Assembly (NCBI RefSeq): GCF_900178005.1
Contig: NZ_FXBS01000004.1
Coordinates: 372,001-436,000 of the forward strand
Source: Tuberibacillus sp. Marseille-P3662
GTDB lineage: Bacteria; Bacillota; Bacilli; Bacillales; Sporolactobacillaceae
Reading direction: 5' to 3'
DNA: 64,000 nt
How positions within the stretch are numbered: position 1 is the stretch's first letter; each line of letters opens with the position of its first letter. Under the pieces are notes generated by a model, which saw only the letters and a list, made by a program, of their open reading frames with translations, was not told where the DNA came from and ran no database searches. Shown one piece after another: positions 35,620 to 44,253 of the stretch. The position numbers and the translations under genes were made by a program.

Positions 35620-36678
35620 TCACTCAGATTTGTTACGGATTGTCTCAAGCTGCTCACTCATCTGCTGATATAACGCCTCACCATATTTTTTTGAATACTT
35701 ATCTATGATAGGTTGAATCAATGTCTTTATCTCTTTTTTCTCTTCTTGTGGCAATTCGTTAACTTTCATCCCCTTTTCTTTTAGTTTGTTAAGGGCTTCC
35801 TTATTCGCCTTTCGATTCGCTTTTCTTTGATATTGACCAGCTTCTACCGCCGCATTCTTTATGATGGTCTGCTCTTTCTCCGATAGTTGCTCCCACGTCA
35901 TTTGACTCATTAAGAATACAAAGGGCGTATAGACGTGCTTCGTTAAACTCAGATAATCCTGAACCTCATGAAACTTGTTGGATAGTATAGTCGCTAAAGG
36001 ATTCTCTTGCCCATCAATGGTTTGACCTTCCAAAGCCGTAAACACTTCCGAGAAAGGCATAGGTGTTGGATTGGCACCGAGCTTTTTAAACACATCTAAA
36101 TGTACTTCATTCTGCATCGTCCGGACTTTCAACCCATCAAAATCTTCTATACTACTAACGGGATGGACACTATTGGTCAAATTTCTAAACCCATTTTCCC
36201 AATACGCTAAACCCACTAAATCGTGTTGGGGCAACTTATCTAGTACCTTTTTTCCGACGGGTCCATCAAGAATGGCATCAGCTTCTTCTCCGTTATTAAA
36301 AAGAAACGGAAAATCAAAAATGCCAAATTGTTTGACTGTACCCACTAGGGGTGAAGTCGATGGAATTGTAATATCTAGGGTGCCTGCCTGTAGACCTCCG
36401 ACCATTTTTTGATCATCACCTAATTGCGCATTAAAATAAGGTTCAATCGTTATTTTTCCGTCGGTTTTTTCCTCGACAAGTTCTTTAAATTTAACTAATC
36501 CTTGCCCCTCAGGATGCTCTTTTGGCAATCCAATTCCAGCGCGAAGCGTACGTTTCTGAATGCCGGAATCACTCTTTCCCTCTCCGCCTGTTTGGTCGGT
36601 GTTATTGCCACATGCACCAAGCATAAGCAAACTTGGAAGCATCAAACTCGCTATTAATGGTTTTATTCCCTTTTTCAT
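35620..36678 (-). CDS. TRAP transporter DctP-family binding lipoprotein, paralogue 2
   Basis: 352 residues with a lipobox LLMLGACG after a basic N-terminus, then a TRAP binding fold with GIGLPKEHPEGQGLVKFKEL, the carboxylate-anchoring LKVRTMQNEVH region and GQENPLATILSNKF. It binds an organic or sugar acid outside the cell. The start overlaps the dehydrogenase stop (ATGA), so it is co-translated. A second DctP is at the head of the same operon, giving two binding proteins for one membrane pair. Confidence 0.9.
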   Translation of the reverse strand: MKKGIKPLIASLMLPSLLMLGACGNNTDQTGGEGKSDSGIQKRTLRAGIGLPKEHPEGQGLVKFKELVEEKTDGKITIEPYFNAQLGDDQKMVGGLQAGTLDITIPSTSPLVGTVKQFGIFDFPFLFNNGEEADAILDGPVGKKVLDKLPQHDLVGLAYWENGFRNLTNSVHPVSSIEDFDGLKVRTMQNEVHLDVFKKLGANPTPMPFSEVFTALEGQTIDGQENPLATILSNKFHEVQDYLSLTKHVYTPFVFLMSQMTWEQLSEKEQTIIKNAAVEAGQYQRKANRKANKEALNKLKEKGMKVNELPQEEKKEIKTLIQPIIDKYSKKYGEALYQQMSEQLETIRNKSE

Positions 36679-37721
36679 TTAACACCCTCCATTTTATTGG
36701 CTATCATTTCATATCGCTTTTCACCCTCATGCATTTGAAGAAACCGTTTGTCTATCACTTGGTTGTTGACTAAATATTTGGGATATTGTTCATATAAAAG
36801 AACGTCGACAATTCCCATTGCCACTTTTGAACGCATTTCCATCTCGGCCTGTTCTGAATACCAGGCCATATGTGGCGTTAGTATGACATTTTCCATTTGC
36901 AAAAGTGGGTGTTCCTGACTGATGGGTTCTTCCTCTACAACATCTAGTGCGGCACCTGCGATCAAGTGAGTCCTCAATGCTTCCACCAAAGCATCTTCAT
37001 CAATCACAGGACCTCTTGATGTATTGACAATGAAAGCTTCTTTTTTCATGTCTTCAAATTGTGGTTGACTTATAAGTCCCTGGGTCTCATTCGTTAATGG
37101 CGTATGAACCGAGATGATATCAGCCTTCTTACATAATTCGCTTAATGAAACGAGTTGAACATTGAGTTGGCTAGCGAACTCCTCTGACATGTAAGGATCA
37201 TAGGCAACCACATTTAACCCCAATGCTTGAGCCTTTTCGGACAATCTTTGCGGAATTTTCCCAAGTCCGACAAGCCCTAGCATTCGCCCGTTCAGGCGAT
37301 AAATCGGTCGAGATACCTTGAAATCCCAGTCATATGCCTTTGTTCTGTTATTAGTAAAAGTGACCTTTCTAACCCAGCTTAATATGAGAGCAAGGGCATG
37401 ATCCGATACTTCATCCATGCAATAATCAGGAACATTCGTTACACAAATGCCCTTTTCTGTTGCCGCCGGCAAATCAATCGTATTGACGCCGACACCATAA
37501 CGGGCAATGACTTTGCAATGGTCCAATGCATCAATAACGGTTTTACTCATAGGAGCATATTGATTAATAATGGCATCAGCGTCCCAACAATTTTCGATGA
37601 CCTCTTGTTCTGTCTTACATTGTGCAGGGACGAATTCAACCTGTTCATGATTCAATATATCGCTTTCATAATTCAAACTTTCAAACTCCCAATCTGATAC
37701 AACGACTTTCCATTTTTTCAA
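36675..37721 (-). CDS. D-isomer-specific 2-hydroxyacid dehydrogenase, CtBP-like
   Basis: 348 residues. Catalytic Arg in VNTSRGPVIDEDAL, Glu in DVVEEEP, and His in LTPHMAWYSEQA are all present. The nucleotide loop is GLVGLGKIP, with Pro where GxGxxG has its third Gly. It oxidises or reduces a D-2-hydroxyacid with NAD(H). The start is a TTG at 37721 with AAAGGAC about nine bases upstream. It lies between the TRAP large permease and the second binding protein, so it probably acts on the imported acid. Confidence 0.85.
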   Translation of the reverse strand: MKKWKVVVSDWEFESLNYESDILNHEQVEFVPAQCKTEQEVIENCWDADAIINQYAPMSKTVIDALDHCKVIARYGVGVNTIDLPAATEKGICVTNVPDYCMDEVSDHALALILSWVRKVTFTNNRTKAYDWDFKVSRPIYRLNGRMLGLVGLGKIPQRLSEKAQALGLNVVAYDPYMSEEFASQLNVQLVSLSELCKKADIISVHTPLTNETQGLISQPQFEDMKKEAFIVNTSRGPVIDEDALVEALRTHLIAGAALDVVEEEPISQEHPLLQMENVILTPHMAWYSEQAEMEMRSKVAMGIVDVLLYEQYPKYLVNNQVIDKRFLQMHEGEKRYEMIANKMEGVK

Positions 37722-37765
37722 TGTGAATACGTCCTTTCATTACTTTAATAATAGAATCTCTTAGA

Positions 37766-39046
37766 TTAAGTAAACCAGCCTAACGGAACGGTCACAATTT
37801 GTGGAAACATAACAAGTAAAAAGAGAACAACGATATGGACCAACAAGAAGGGCCAAATCCCCTTCGTCAATTCCACTATACTTATTTTACTAATACCGCA
37901 GGCTACATATAGAACGGTTCCCACGGGTGGCGTGATTAACCCAACGCTGAGGTTTATGATGATCACAATCCCAAAATAGACAGGATCAATATGGGCCATT
38001 TCAGCGATCGGGAGAAGTACGGGTGTAAATATTAAAATAGCTGGGGTGAGGTCCATGACACAACCCACCGCTAGAATGAGAATGGAAATGACAAGCATTA
38101 ATTGAATCCTGCTATCCATGAACGGTTCTAATAAATGCGCCATATCTTGTGGGACATGGGCTACTGTAATTAGCCAAGCAGCCACTATAGCTGCTGCTGC
38201 GACTAACATAACAACACTCGTAGTCTTGGCAGCAGATAAAAAAACGTCGTATAAGTCACTTATTTTTAGTTCTCGATAGACAAATACACCTATGACTAAT
38301 GCAAAAAAAACAGCAACCACAGACGCCTCTGTCGGTGTAAAAATACCTCCGCGAATCCCGCCTATAATTATAATCGGCAATGTTAAAGCCCAAAGCGTCG
38401 GTCTCGTGGCTTCCCAAACTTCCTTAAGACTTTTTCGCTCAGGTAAATCGCTTTCATCACTTTTTTTAGAAATGAAATACCATACAATACCTAAACCTAG
38501 AGCTAACATGATTCCCGGAACAATCCCGCCCATAAATAATTGTGAAATCGACACATTGCCAGTGACACCGAATAATATCATAGGTATACTCGGCGGGATA
38601 ACAACGGCTATAATCCCCGCTGCCGCGACCAAACCTGTAGATCTTGACCTGTTATAACTTCGTGCGGTCATCATTGGGATAAGAATAGCCCCTAATGCTG
38701 CTGTATCCGCAACAGCGGACCCTGATAGTCCAGCAAACAGAATACTCGCAATAATAGCCACAAATCCGAGTCCGCCTCTAATATGTCCGACTAACGCCAT
38801 TGCAAAATTAACAACTCTTCTAGAAATCCCTCCAGCATTCATCAGTTCTCCAGCTAGAATAAAAAAAGGAATGGCCATTAATGAAAAACTGTTGGCTCCA
38901 TTAATTAAATTCTGTGCAATAATTTGACTATCGAACATTCCCAGTAAGTACATTAATGCGATTGCGCTGACAATTAACGCAAAAGCTATAGGTACACCGA
39001 TGGCTAATGCGCCAAAAAGCGATCCTAAGAATAAACTTAATGCCAT
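37766..39046 (-). CDS. TRAP transporter large permease (DctM)
   Basis: 426 residues with about 12 membrane helices and the DctM family pattern: SFSLMAIPFFILAGELMNAGG, GLSGSAVADTAALG, FTPTEASVVAVFFAL and the late NLSVGLITPPVGTVLYV. It forms the sodium-coupled channel for carboxylate uptake. AAGGAGGTG precedes the ATG. It lies 15 bp after the small permease gene. Confidence 0.93.
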   Translation of the reverse strand: MALSLFLGSLFGALAIGVPIAFALIVSAIALMYLLGMFDSQIIAQNLINGANSFSLMAIPFFILAGELMNAGGISRRVVNFAMALVGHIRGGLGFVAIIASILFAGLSGSAVADTAALGAILIPMMTARSYNRSRSTGLVAAAGIIAVVIPPSIPMILFGVTGNVSISQLFMGGIVPGIMLALGLGIVWYFISKKSDESDLPERKSLKEVWEATRPTLWALTLPIIIIGGIRGGIFTPTEASVVAVFFALVIGVFVYRELKISDLYDVFLSAAKTTSVVMLVAAAAIVAAWLITVAHVPQDMAHLLEPFMDSRIQLMLVISILILAVGCVMDLTPAILIFTPVLLPIAEMAHIDPVYFGIVIIINLSVGLITPPVGTVLYVACGISKISIVELTKGIWPFLLVHIVVLFLLVMFPQIVTVPLGWFT

Positions 39047-39060
39047 TGGTTTTCACCTCC

Positions 39061-39600
39061 TTAATAGTTCCCTACTTTAGAATGGGGTTGATCTAATGGC
39101 TTCGTCTGCTCAGAACTTTCTTTGAAATTATATTTACCTTTGAAAATTGTTTGAAAGAGCCTGCCTAAAACAATCCCACCCATAGCAATGCTTGATACAA
39201 TACCAATTCCATATATCAGGCCAAGCGGTATTTTCGTCGCCGGTGAGAGGCGTGATATTGTCAAAAATGTCATTGACCAACTTCCTTTAAAGAAAAGCCA
39301 TAATACATATAAGACAACGAGATTACTAACAACAAAGCATCCTTTTTTGACCTTTGGAGGTAAAAGATCAGTGACAATATCCATACTCAAATGCATGTTA
39401 TCTTTTAAAGCTGCAATAGCACCTAAAAAGACCAACCAGACAAATAAGTAACGTGATAGTTCAGAAGACCAAGTGATTCCAGAGTTGAACACATAACGTA
39501 AAATGACATTTGCAAATACAAGCACAAACATAACGGTTATACAAATAAATATGGTAATACCTAACGTATGGTACAACACTTTTCCCGTCTTATTTAACAT
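39061..39600 (-). CDS. TRAP transporter small permease (DctQ)
   Basis: 179 residues with four membrane helices and the DctQ motif WSSELSRYLFVWLVFLGAIAALKDNMHLSMD. It couples the binding protein to the large permease. GGGGGGA precedes the ATG; 14 bp after the first binding-protein gene. Confidence 0.92.
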   Translation of the reverse strand: MLNKTGKVLYHTLGITIFICITVMFVLVFANVILRYVFNSGITWSSELSRYLFVWLVFLGAIAALKDNMHLSMDIVTDLLPPKVKKGCFVVSNLVVLYVLWLFFKGSWSMTFLTISRLSPATKIPLGLIYGIGIVSSIAMGGIVLGRLFQTIFKGKYNFKESSEQTKPLDQPHSKVGNY

Positions 39601-39613
39601 CTGTATCCCCCCA

Positions 39614-40636
39614 TTAATCCGCAGCCTTTTTGATTCTATTAACTAAATCCTTTGCCCATGGGTACTCTTGATAGTGTTCTTCATAAAGCGGCTGGACCGC
39701 TTCCTTCATTTTTTGCTTGAACGCTTTGCTCGGTGTAACAAACTTCATCCCATGTTTTTTCAAGAATGCTTTATCTTCTTGATAACTTTTAGATAAAAGT
39801 TGCCACTCATAATTGGCTGATTTTGTCGCTGCCTTTTGAATGATCCTTTGTTGTTTGTCTGACAGTCCATTCCAAAACTGACTATTAATAATGTACAAGT
39901 TTGGGCTAAACATATGACGCGATTCTAATTCATACCCTTGAACTTCATACCACTTTGATGCCCGAACCGTTGCAATCGGATTATCCTGCCCATCAATAAC
40001 ACCTTGTTCTAATGCTGAGAAGACTTCAGAAATAGGCATGGGCGTTACATTTGCCCCTAGAGATTTTCCCACGTCAATATACGAATCAATTTTCGGCATT
40101 CTTAAACGAAGCTCATCAAAGTCTTCCATGCTTTTAACTGGATCACGGCTTGAAAACATCCTAAACCCATTTGCACTCCAGGCCAAAGGATGAACACCGT
40201 GTTTGTCCTCTAAATTGGTTAAAAGTTCATCTCCAAGGTCTCCAGTTAATACTTTTTTGGCATGTTCAAAGTCTTCAAATAAAAATGGCCATTCGGGAAC
40301 CCCCATTTTGGGTAACGTATTCTGCATAATCATACCAGGAATACCCATTTCAATTGTTCCGTTACGAACACCATCATAAAATTCCTGCTCAGCCCCTAAT
40401 TCATTATTAGGATATATTTCCACCTTGATTTTTCCATTCGATTGCTCTTCAACTAAAGGCTTGAATTTTTCCTTCAAGGCGACGTTTTGTGGATGACTAG
40501 CCGCAAAGTAATTGGCCACCTTTAAGGTGATCGTTTTGCCTTGAGATGCCCCAGACCCCGCATGCTCATCTCCACAACCTGCAAGAATAATAAATACCAT
40601 CATCGTTAGTACAAGAAAAAAAGCCAGTTTTTTCAT
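39614..40636 (-). CDS. TRAP transporter DctP-family binding lipoprotein, paralogue 1
   Basis: 340 residues. Lipobox FIILAGCGD, then KVANYFAASHPQNVALKEKF, LRLRMPKIDSYIDVGKSLGANVTPMP and GQDNPIATVRASKWYEVQ, typical of DctP. It is the first gene of the TRAP operon; GGGAGGAG precedes the ATG. The promoter region carries two IclR-type palindromes and a cre site. It is related to but clearly different from the second DctP at 35620, suggesting the importer takes two related substrates. Confidence 0.92.
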   Translation of the reverse strand: MKKLAFFLVLTMMVFIILAGCGDEHAGSGASQGKTITLKVANYFAASHPQNVALKEKFKPLVEEQSNGKIKVEIYPNNELGAEQEFYDGVRNGTIEMGIPGMIMQNTLPKMGVPEWPFLFEDFEHAKKVLTGDLGDELLTNLEDKHGVHPLAWSANGFRMFSSRDPVKSMEDFDELRLRMPKIDSYIDVGKSLGANVTPMPISEVFSALEQGVIDGQDNPIATVRASKWYEVQGYELESRHMFSPNLYIINSQFWNGLSDKQQRIIQKAATKSANYEWQLLSKSYQEDKAFLKKHGMKFVTPSKAFKQKMKEAVQPLYEEHYQEYPWAKDLVNRIKKAAD

Positions 40637-40652
40637 TGATTCTCCTCCCTTT

Positions 40653-40669
40653 GTTTTACAATATAAAAC
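40653..40669. promoter_or_regulatory. IclR-type operator, TRAP promoter, proximal site
   Basis: GTTTTACAATATAAAAC, an 8-1-8 palindrome with one mismatch, followed by CCAGTTTTGTA. 17 bp from the start codon of the first TRAP gene. Confidence 0.78.
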
Positions 40670-40727
40670 CCAGTTTTGTAATATGGATAAAAAAATAACT
40701 AACGACTTTGTTTTCGTTCAGTGATTT

Positions 40728-40742
40728 ATGTAAACGTATTCA
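40728..40742. promoter_or_regulatory. CcpA cre site, TRAP promoter
   Basis: ATGTAAACGTATTCA matches the cre consensus WTGNAANCGNWNNCW at every fixed position. It lies 3 bp from the distal IclR palindrome. Confidence 0.78.
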
Positions 40743-40744
40743 TT

Positions 40745-40761
40745 GTTTTATATTATAAAAC
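40745..40761. promoter_or_regulatory. IclR-type operator, TRAP promoter, distal site
   Basis: GTTTTATATTATAAAAC is a perfect 8-1-8 palindrome followed by TCAGTTTTA, the same layout as at 32411 and 40653. Confidence 0.82.
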
Positions 40762-40872
40762 TCAGTTTTATTTTATTTCTACATTTATACTAAGAGATCA
40801 ATTCTGATATGTCAATTATTTTTAAAAATTAACAGAATTCACTCTTGTCATACTAACGAAAAAGAAGATCCT

Positions 40873-40905
40873 CTATCCAAATATAACGCAGATACATTTG
40901 GATAG
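40873..40905 (-). terminator. Terminator of the Tct operon
   Basis: The stem CTATCCAAAT/ATTTGGATAG with outer arms AAAGAAG/CTTCTTT; on the minus strand it is followed by CTTCTTTTTC. Near-identical to the terminator at 24815-24847. Confidence 0.88.
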
Positions 40906-40987
40906 GGACCTTCTTTAAGGGATACATATAGTAGATCAGTCATTAAACTTGACAGTAACCTTGCGCCATCACCAAACAGCACCTCAT

Positions 40988-41524
40988 TCAGTCATCCTGA
41001 AGTGATGGATCGATGATACCTTCTTGCTTATAGTGCTGACCGCTATCGATATAGATTTGCGCCCCTTTGGCTATACGCTCTATATTTTCATCAGAAAGCC
41101 TGCGCACAGCTCTAGCAGGTACTCCGGCAGCTAACATTCCGGGCTCGATCACTTTTCCTTCAGGTACCAATGCACCAGCGGCAACCAAAGCACCTTCACC
41201 TATAACGGCTCCGTTAAGGACGGTAGCCCCCATGCCAATTAAAGCACCATCCTTGACTTCACATCCATGCAATGTCACATTATGTCCAATCGTAGCTTGT
41301 CTTCCAATGGTTAGCGGATACCCTTCATCCACATGGACGACGGTGCCATCTTGCACATTAGAGCCTTTTCCTATGGTAATTCTTTCATGATCTCCTCGTA
41401 AAACAGCATTAAACCAAACCGTCGTATTGTCTTCCATAACGACATCACCAATAATATGGGCGCCAGGAGCAATATAAGCCGATGAATGGATGTGTGGTTC
41501 TTTCTCATTATAAGAATAAATCAT
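40988..41524 (-). CDS. Gamma-carbonic-anhydrase-like hexapeptide-repeat protein (PaaY/YrdA type)
   Basis: 178 residues forming a left-handed beta-helix of hexapeptide repeats (AYIAPGAHIIGDVV, IGKGSNVQDGTVVH, IGHNVTLHGCEV). Zinc histidines are available in DGTVVHVDE and GHNVTLHG. A C-terminal helix follows. Members are trimeric; the PaaY subgroup hydrolyses or protects CoA thioesters, which fits the CoA-transferase and enoyl-CoA hydratase upstream. AAAGAGGTG precedes the ATG. It is the last gene of the Tct operon, 25 bp after tctA. Confidence 0.85.
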   Translation of the reverse strand: MIYSYNEKEPHIHSSAYIAPGAHIIGDVVMEDNTTVWFNAVLRGDHERITIGKGSNVQDGTVVHVDEGYPLTIGRQATIGHNVTLHGCEVKDGALIGMGATVLNGAVIGEGALVAAGALVPEGKVIEPGMLAAGVPARAVRRLSDENIERIAKGAQIYIDSGQHYKQEGIIDPSLQDD

Positions 41525-41549
41525 GACGGCAACACCTCTTTAATTAATG

Positions 41550-43067
41550 TTATTGACTTATAGTCTCATCCGAATCAATAGAAGAAGTCGCTTGTCTCTT
41601 TTTTCGAAAGTTATTGATGATAGGGAAGAGAACACTTATTAGGCACAGTACTAATAAAACTGCACTAATGGGTTGTGTGAAGAAAATACTGAAATCCCCA
41701 TTGGACATGCGCAAAGAACGTCGAAATTGTTCTTCTGTCAAAGGCCCTAAAACAACGCCTAACACAATAGGAGCAAGCGGAAAATCAGCTTTCTCTAACA
41801 AATACCCTAAGATACCGAAACCGACCATCACCCAAACATCAAGCATCGAGTTACGAACAGCATATGATCCAATCATACAAAAAATAATGATGAGCGGACC
41901 AATGATATAGTAAGGCACTTTAGCAATTTGCGAAAAGCCCTTGATAAATGGCTTCGCCAATAAAATAATAGCAATATTAGCCAATAACAGCCCGACAAAA
42001 ATGGTATAGACGAGTGTTGTCTCGTTCGAAAATAAGAGCGGGCCTGGTTGAATCCCATGTAATATAAAGGCACCTAGAAGAACAGCCGTCGTCGCACTCC
42101 CAGGTATACCAAGAGCCAGTAAAGGTACCATCGCCCCCATGGCTGCAGAATTATTTGCCGATTCCGGTGCTGCAATGCCCTCTGGAATGCCTGTACCGTA
42201 TTGTTTAGGCTTCTTTGACCAGCGAACATTAGCACTATAACTCAGCATGGAGGCTGTTGTTGCACCAACGCCCGGCAAAATACCGATAAAAACACCCAAG
42301 ATAGATGATCGACCAATAATGCCTCGAATTTTTTTCACAACTTTTTTATCAGGTAAACGAGTTGATATCTTTTTCATAAGTTTGCCTAACGAATGATTTT
42401 CTTGTGCCTTCCTTAAGACTTCAGATATAGCAAATAGTCCAATTAATATAGGAATAAAATCCAGCCCCGCCATTAAACTATTTGATCCAAAGGTAAAACG
42501 ACTTGCACCTGAAATCGGATCAATACCAATCGTAGCAATAAATAACCCAAATAAAACACCGATTGCCCCCTTAACAATGTTGCCACCACTTAATGATGCA
42601 ACAACGGTTAAAGCTAGCAATGCTAAGGCGAAATATTCCGGTGAAGCAAATTCAAGAGCTATTGAGGCTAACAGGGGCGTTAAGAATATCAAAATGATCG
42701 TTCCTATAATCCCGCCAATGGCCGAACTGAATATAGAAGTCCCTAGGGCCTTTCCTGGTTGCCCCTTTTTGGCCATCGTATATCCATCAAACACTGTAGC
42801 CACAGCTTCGGGTGCCCCCGGTGTTCTAAATAATATGGCACTGATTGAACCTGAAAAAACAGAAGTTGCATAAATAGCTGTTAACAACAAAAATGCAGAA
42901 CCCGGATCCAATCCGTAAGATAGTGGTAACAGAATAATCACTAACATGGTGCCACTAATCCCCGGGATAGCCCCCCCTAAAAATCCAAGAAAAATTCCTA
43001 AAAACAACATGACTAAATGGATAGGTTGAAAGACACTGCCTAGTCCGCCGAGCAAACCTTCAATCAT
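41550..43067 (-). CDS. tctA: Tripartite tricarboxylate transporter, large permease (TctA)
   Basis: 505 residues with about 12 membrane segments. Family landmarks are GAIPGISGTMLVIILLPLSYGLDP at the N-terminus, FRTPGAPEAVATVFDGYTM near residue 83, and the periodic GILPGVGATTASMLSYS and LGIPGSATTAVLLGAFILHGIQPGP. It is the sodium/proton-coupled channel for di/tricarboxylates or related acids. AAGGAGGGCC precedes the ATG. 73 bp after tctB. Confidence 0.93.
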   Translation of the reverse strand: MIEGLLGGLGSVFQPIHLVMLFLGIFLGFLGGAIPGISGTMLVIILLPLSYGLDPGSAFLLLTAIYATSVFSGSISAILFRTPGAPEAVATVFDGYTMAKKGQPGKALGTSIFSSAIGGIIGTIILIFLTPLLASIALEFASPEYFALALLALTVVASLSGGNIVKGAIGVLFGLFIATIGIDPISGASRFTFGSNSLMAGLDFIPILIGLFAISEVLRKAQENHSLGKLMKKISTRLPDKKVVKKIRGIIGRSSILGVFIGILPGVGATTASMLSYSANVRWSKKPKQYGTGIPEGIAAPESANNSAAMGAMVPLLALGIPGSATTAVLLGAFILHGIQPGPLLFSNETTLVYTIFVGLLLANIAIILLAKPFIKGFSQIAKVPYYIIGPLIIIFCMIGSYAVRNSMLDVWVMVGFGILGYLLEKADFPLAPIVLGVVLGPLTEEQFRRSLRMSNGDFSIFFTQPISAVLLVLCLISVLFPIINNFRKKRQATSSIDSDETISQ

Positions 43068-43140
43068 AATGGCCCTCCTTATCGTCTAGAATGCCACAAT
43101 CCTTTTAATATTCAGTTATCAGAGTGTATTAACAGAGCAA

Positions 43141-43653
43141 TTAATAGAAAAACAGACTTAAGCCTCTAAATAGACCAGCTCCTCTTGGCATTGGGACATT
43201 CAGAGCAATAGGGAATATCATGATTAGACAGGCACTAGCTATAACAGCCGTAACGATACGGTTGCGCCATTTTACCATTCCCATGATTCCGGCGGTTAAT
43301 AAAATAACAATAGGCGTGGCTATAACAAACCCCAATATTTGAATCGCTGGTACATAAAGAAGGATGATTATAAACACAAGCCAAAATCTATGTTTAAATA
43401 AAGCCGTTTCACTGCTCTCATCGCCGGATGCCTCTGTTTCTCCGCCCACATATCCCTTTTCCTGCTTTATCTCTCTTACAGCTTTCAGTAAAAGAACAAA
43501 CCCCAACAGCAACATGAGACATAGCAAAAGTTGTGGCCAAAACATCGAATCAATGAACTTATCCTGACTTCCAGGCCCTGCAGTTGTGAATGTTTGCCTA
43601 AGATAAAAACCAGAAAACAAAATCGTCACCACTGCGATCATCAAATTTGACAT
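43141..43653 (-). CDS. tctB: Tripartite tricarboxylate transporter, small permease (TctB)
   Basis: 170 residues with four hydrophobic helices arranged as in TctB, with a conserved FWP pattern (SMFWPQLLLCLMLLLG) and an acidic cytoplasmic loop. It pairs with TctA. Its start is separated from the end of the binding-protein gene by a 600-bp stretch filled with two repeat copies, which probably entered an operon that was once compact. Confidence 0.86.
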   Translation of the reverse strand: MSNLMIAVVTILFSGFYLRQTFTTAGPGSQDKFIDSMFWPQLLLCLMLLLGFVLLLKAVREIKQEKGYVGGETEASGDESSETALFKHRFWLVFIIILLYVPAIQILGFVIATPIVILLTAGIMGMVKWRNRIVTAVIASACLIMIFPIALNVPMPRGAGLFRGLSLFFY

Positions 43654-43741
43654 AACTTCAACCCTACTTTCTCATTGAAAGATGACTTATACTTGGTACC
43701 TCAAAAAAAGAATCATGGGAGATGGGAACAAGTTAAGATAA

Positions 43742-43990
43742 AAACATTTGTCAGTGTGCTTGGCCTGTTGATTTCCACTCTAGGCGGACGCTTTCCGCGG
43801 GCATGGCTTGAGCCTCATGCCCACACCCGGGGTCCCCGAAAAGCGATTTTTGCTTTTTGGGGTGGATTGATGTGGGTAGGATCAGCGTTGTCACAGGACG
43901 TGACGCATTTAGCTGATCATCCTTGATTGCATTGCGGGGTCTCACTTTGGCCACTTGTCCCGCAGGAGTCTCCGTGTATTTCCTCCGCTG
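43742..43990 (-). repeat. Dispersed repeat family 1, copy D, with nested hairpin insertion
   Basis: The reverse-strand copy: its first 74 bp (43742-43815) are identical to copy A read backwards. The copy is then interrupted by about 118 bp (43816-43933) before the GCGGGGTCTCA and CCCGCAGGAGTC blocks resume. The insert contains CCCCGAAAAGC/GCTTTTTGGGG, GATCAGC/GCTGATC and GTCAC/GTGAC pairings. Confidence 0.85.
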
Positions 43991-44043
43991 GTATTGTGCT
44001 TAACCACTTTATAAAAGTGATTTTGCCTAATTAAATACAAGCG

Positions 44044-44171
44044 TTGATTGGAGTGAAGGGCCGTCGACTCCGGCGGGAAAAGCAACAGCTGAAGACCCCG
44101 CAGGAAGTGGTTTTCTTCCGAGGAGGCTGAAGCGTTGCCCGCGGAAAGCGACTGCCCGGAACGGAAATCAA
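44044..44171 (+). repeat. Dispersed repeat family 1, copy E
   Basis: TTGATTGGAGTGAAGG...GACTCCGGCGGGAAAAGC...GAAGACCCCGCAGG...GCCCGCGGAAAGCGACTG...GGAACGGAAATCAA, a full-length copy diverged from A and F. Confidence 0.88.
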
Positions 44172-44253
44172 CCCCTTCTCTCAAATAGCAACAATCACAC
44201 GATAAGGGCTATATTTTTACTTGGTTCCCAATCTCCCAAGCTATTCTTAATGA

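Larger units (their letters stand above)
43654..44253. other. 600-bp gap inside the tct gene set, filled by repeats
   Basis: Contains family 1 copy D in reverse orientation (43742-43990) and copy E in forward orientation (44044-44171). Between them is a small hairpin CACTTT...AAAGTG near 44004-44021. Short open frames across the gap are translations of the repeats. No gene is supported. Confidence 0.8.

Noticed and set aside
43675-44184. Several short frames on both strands between tctC and tctB
   Set aside because: They are translations of repeat family 1 copies D and E; the same peptides arise from other copies.
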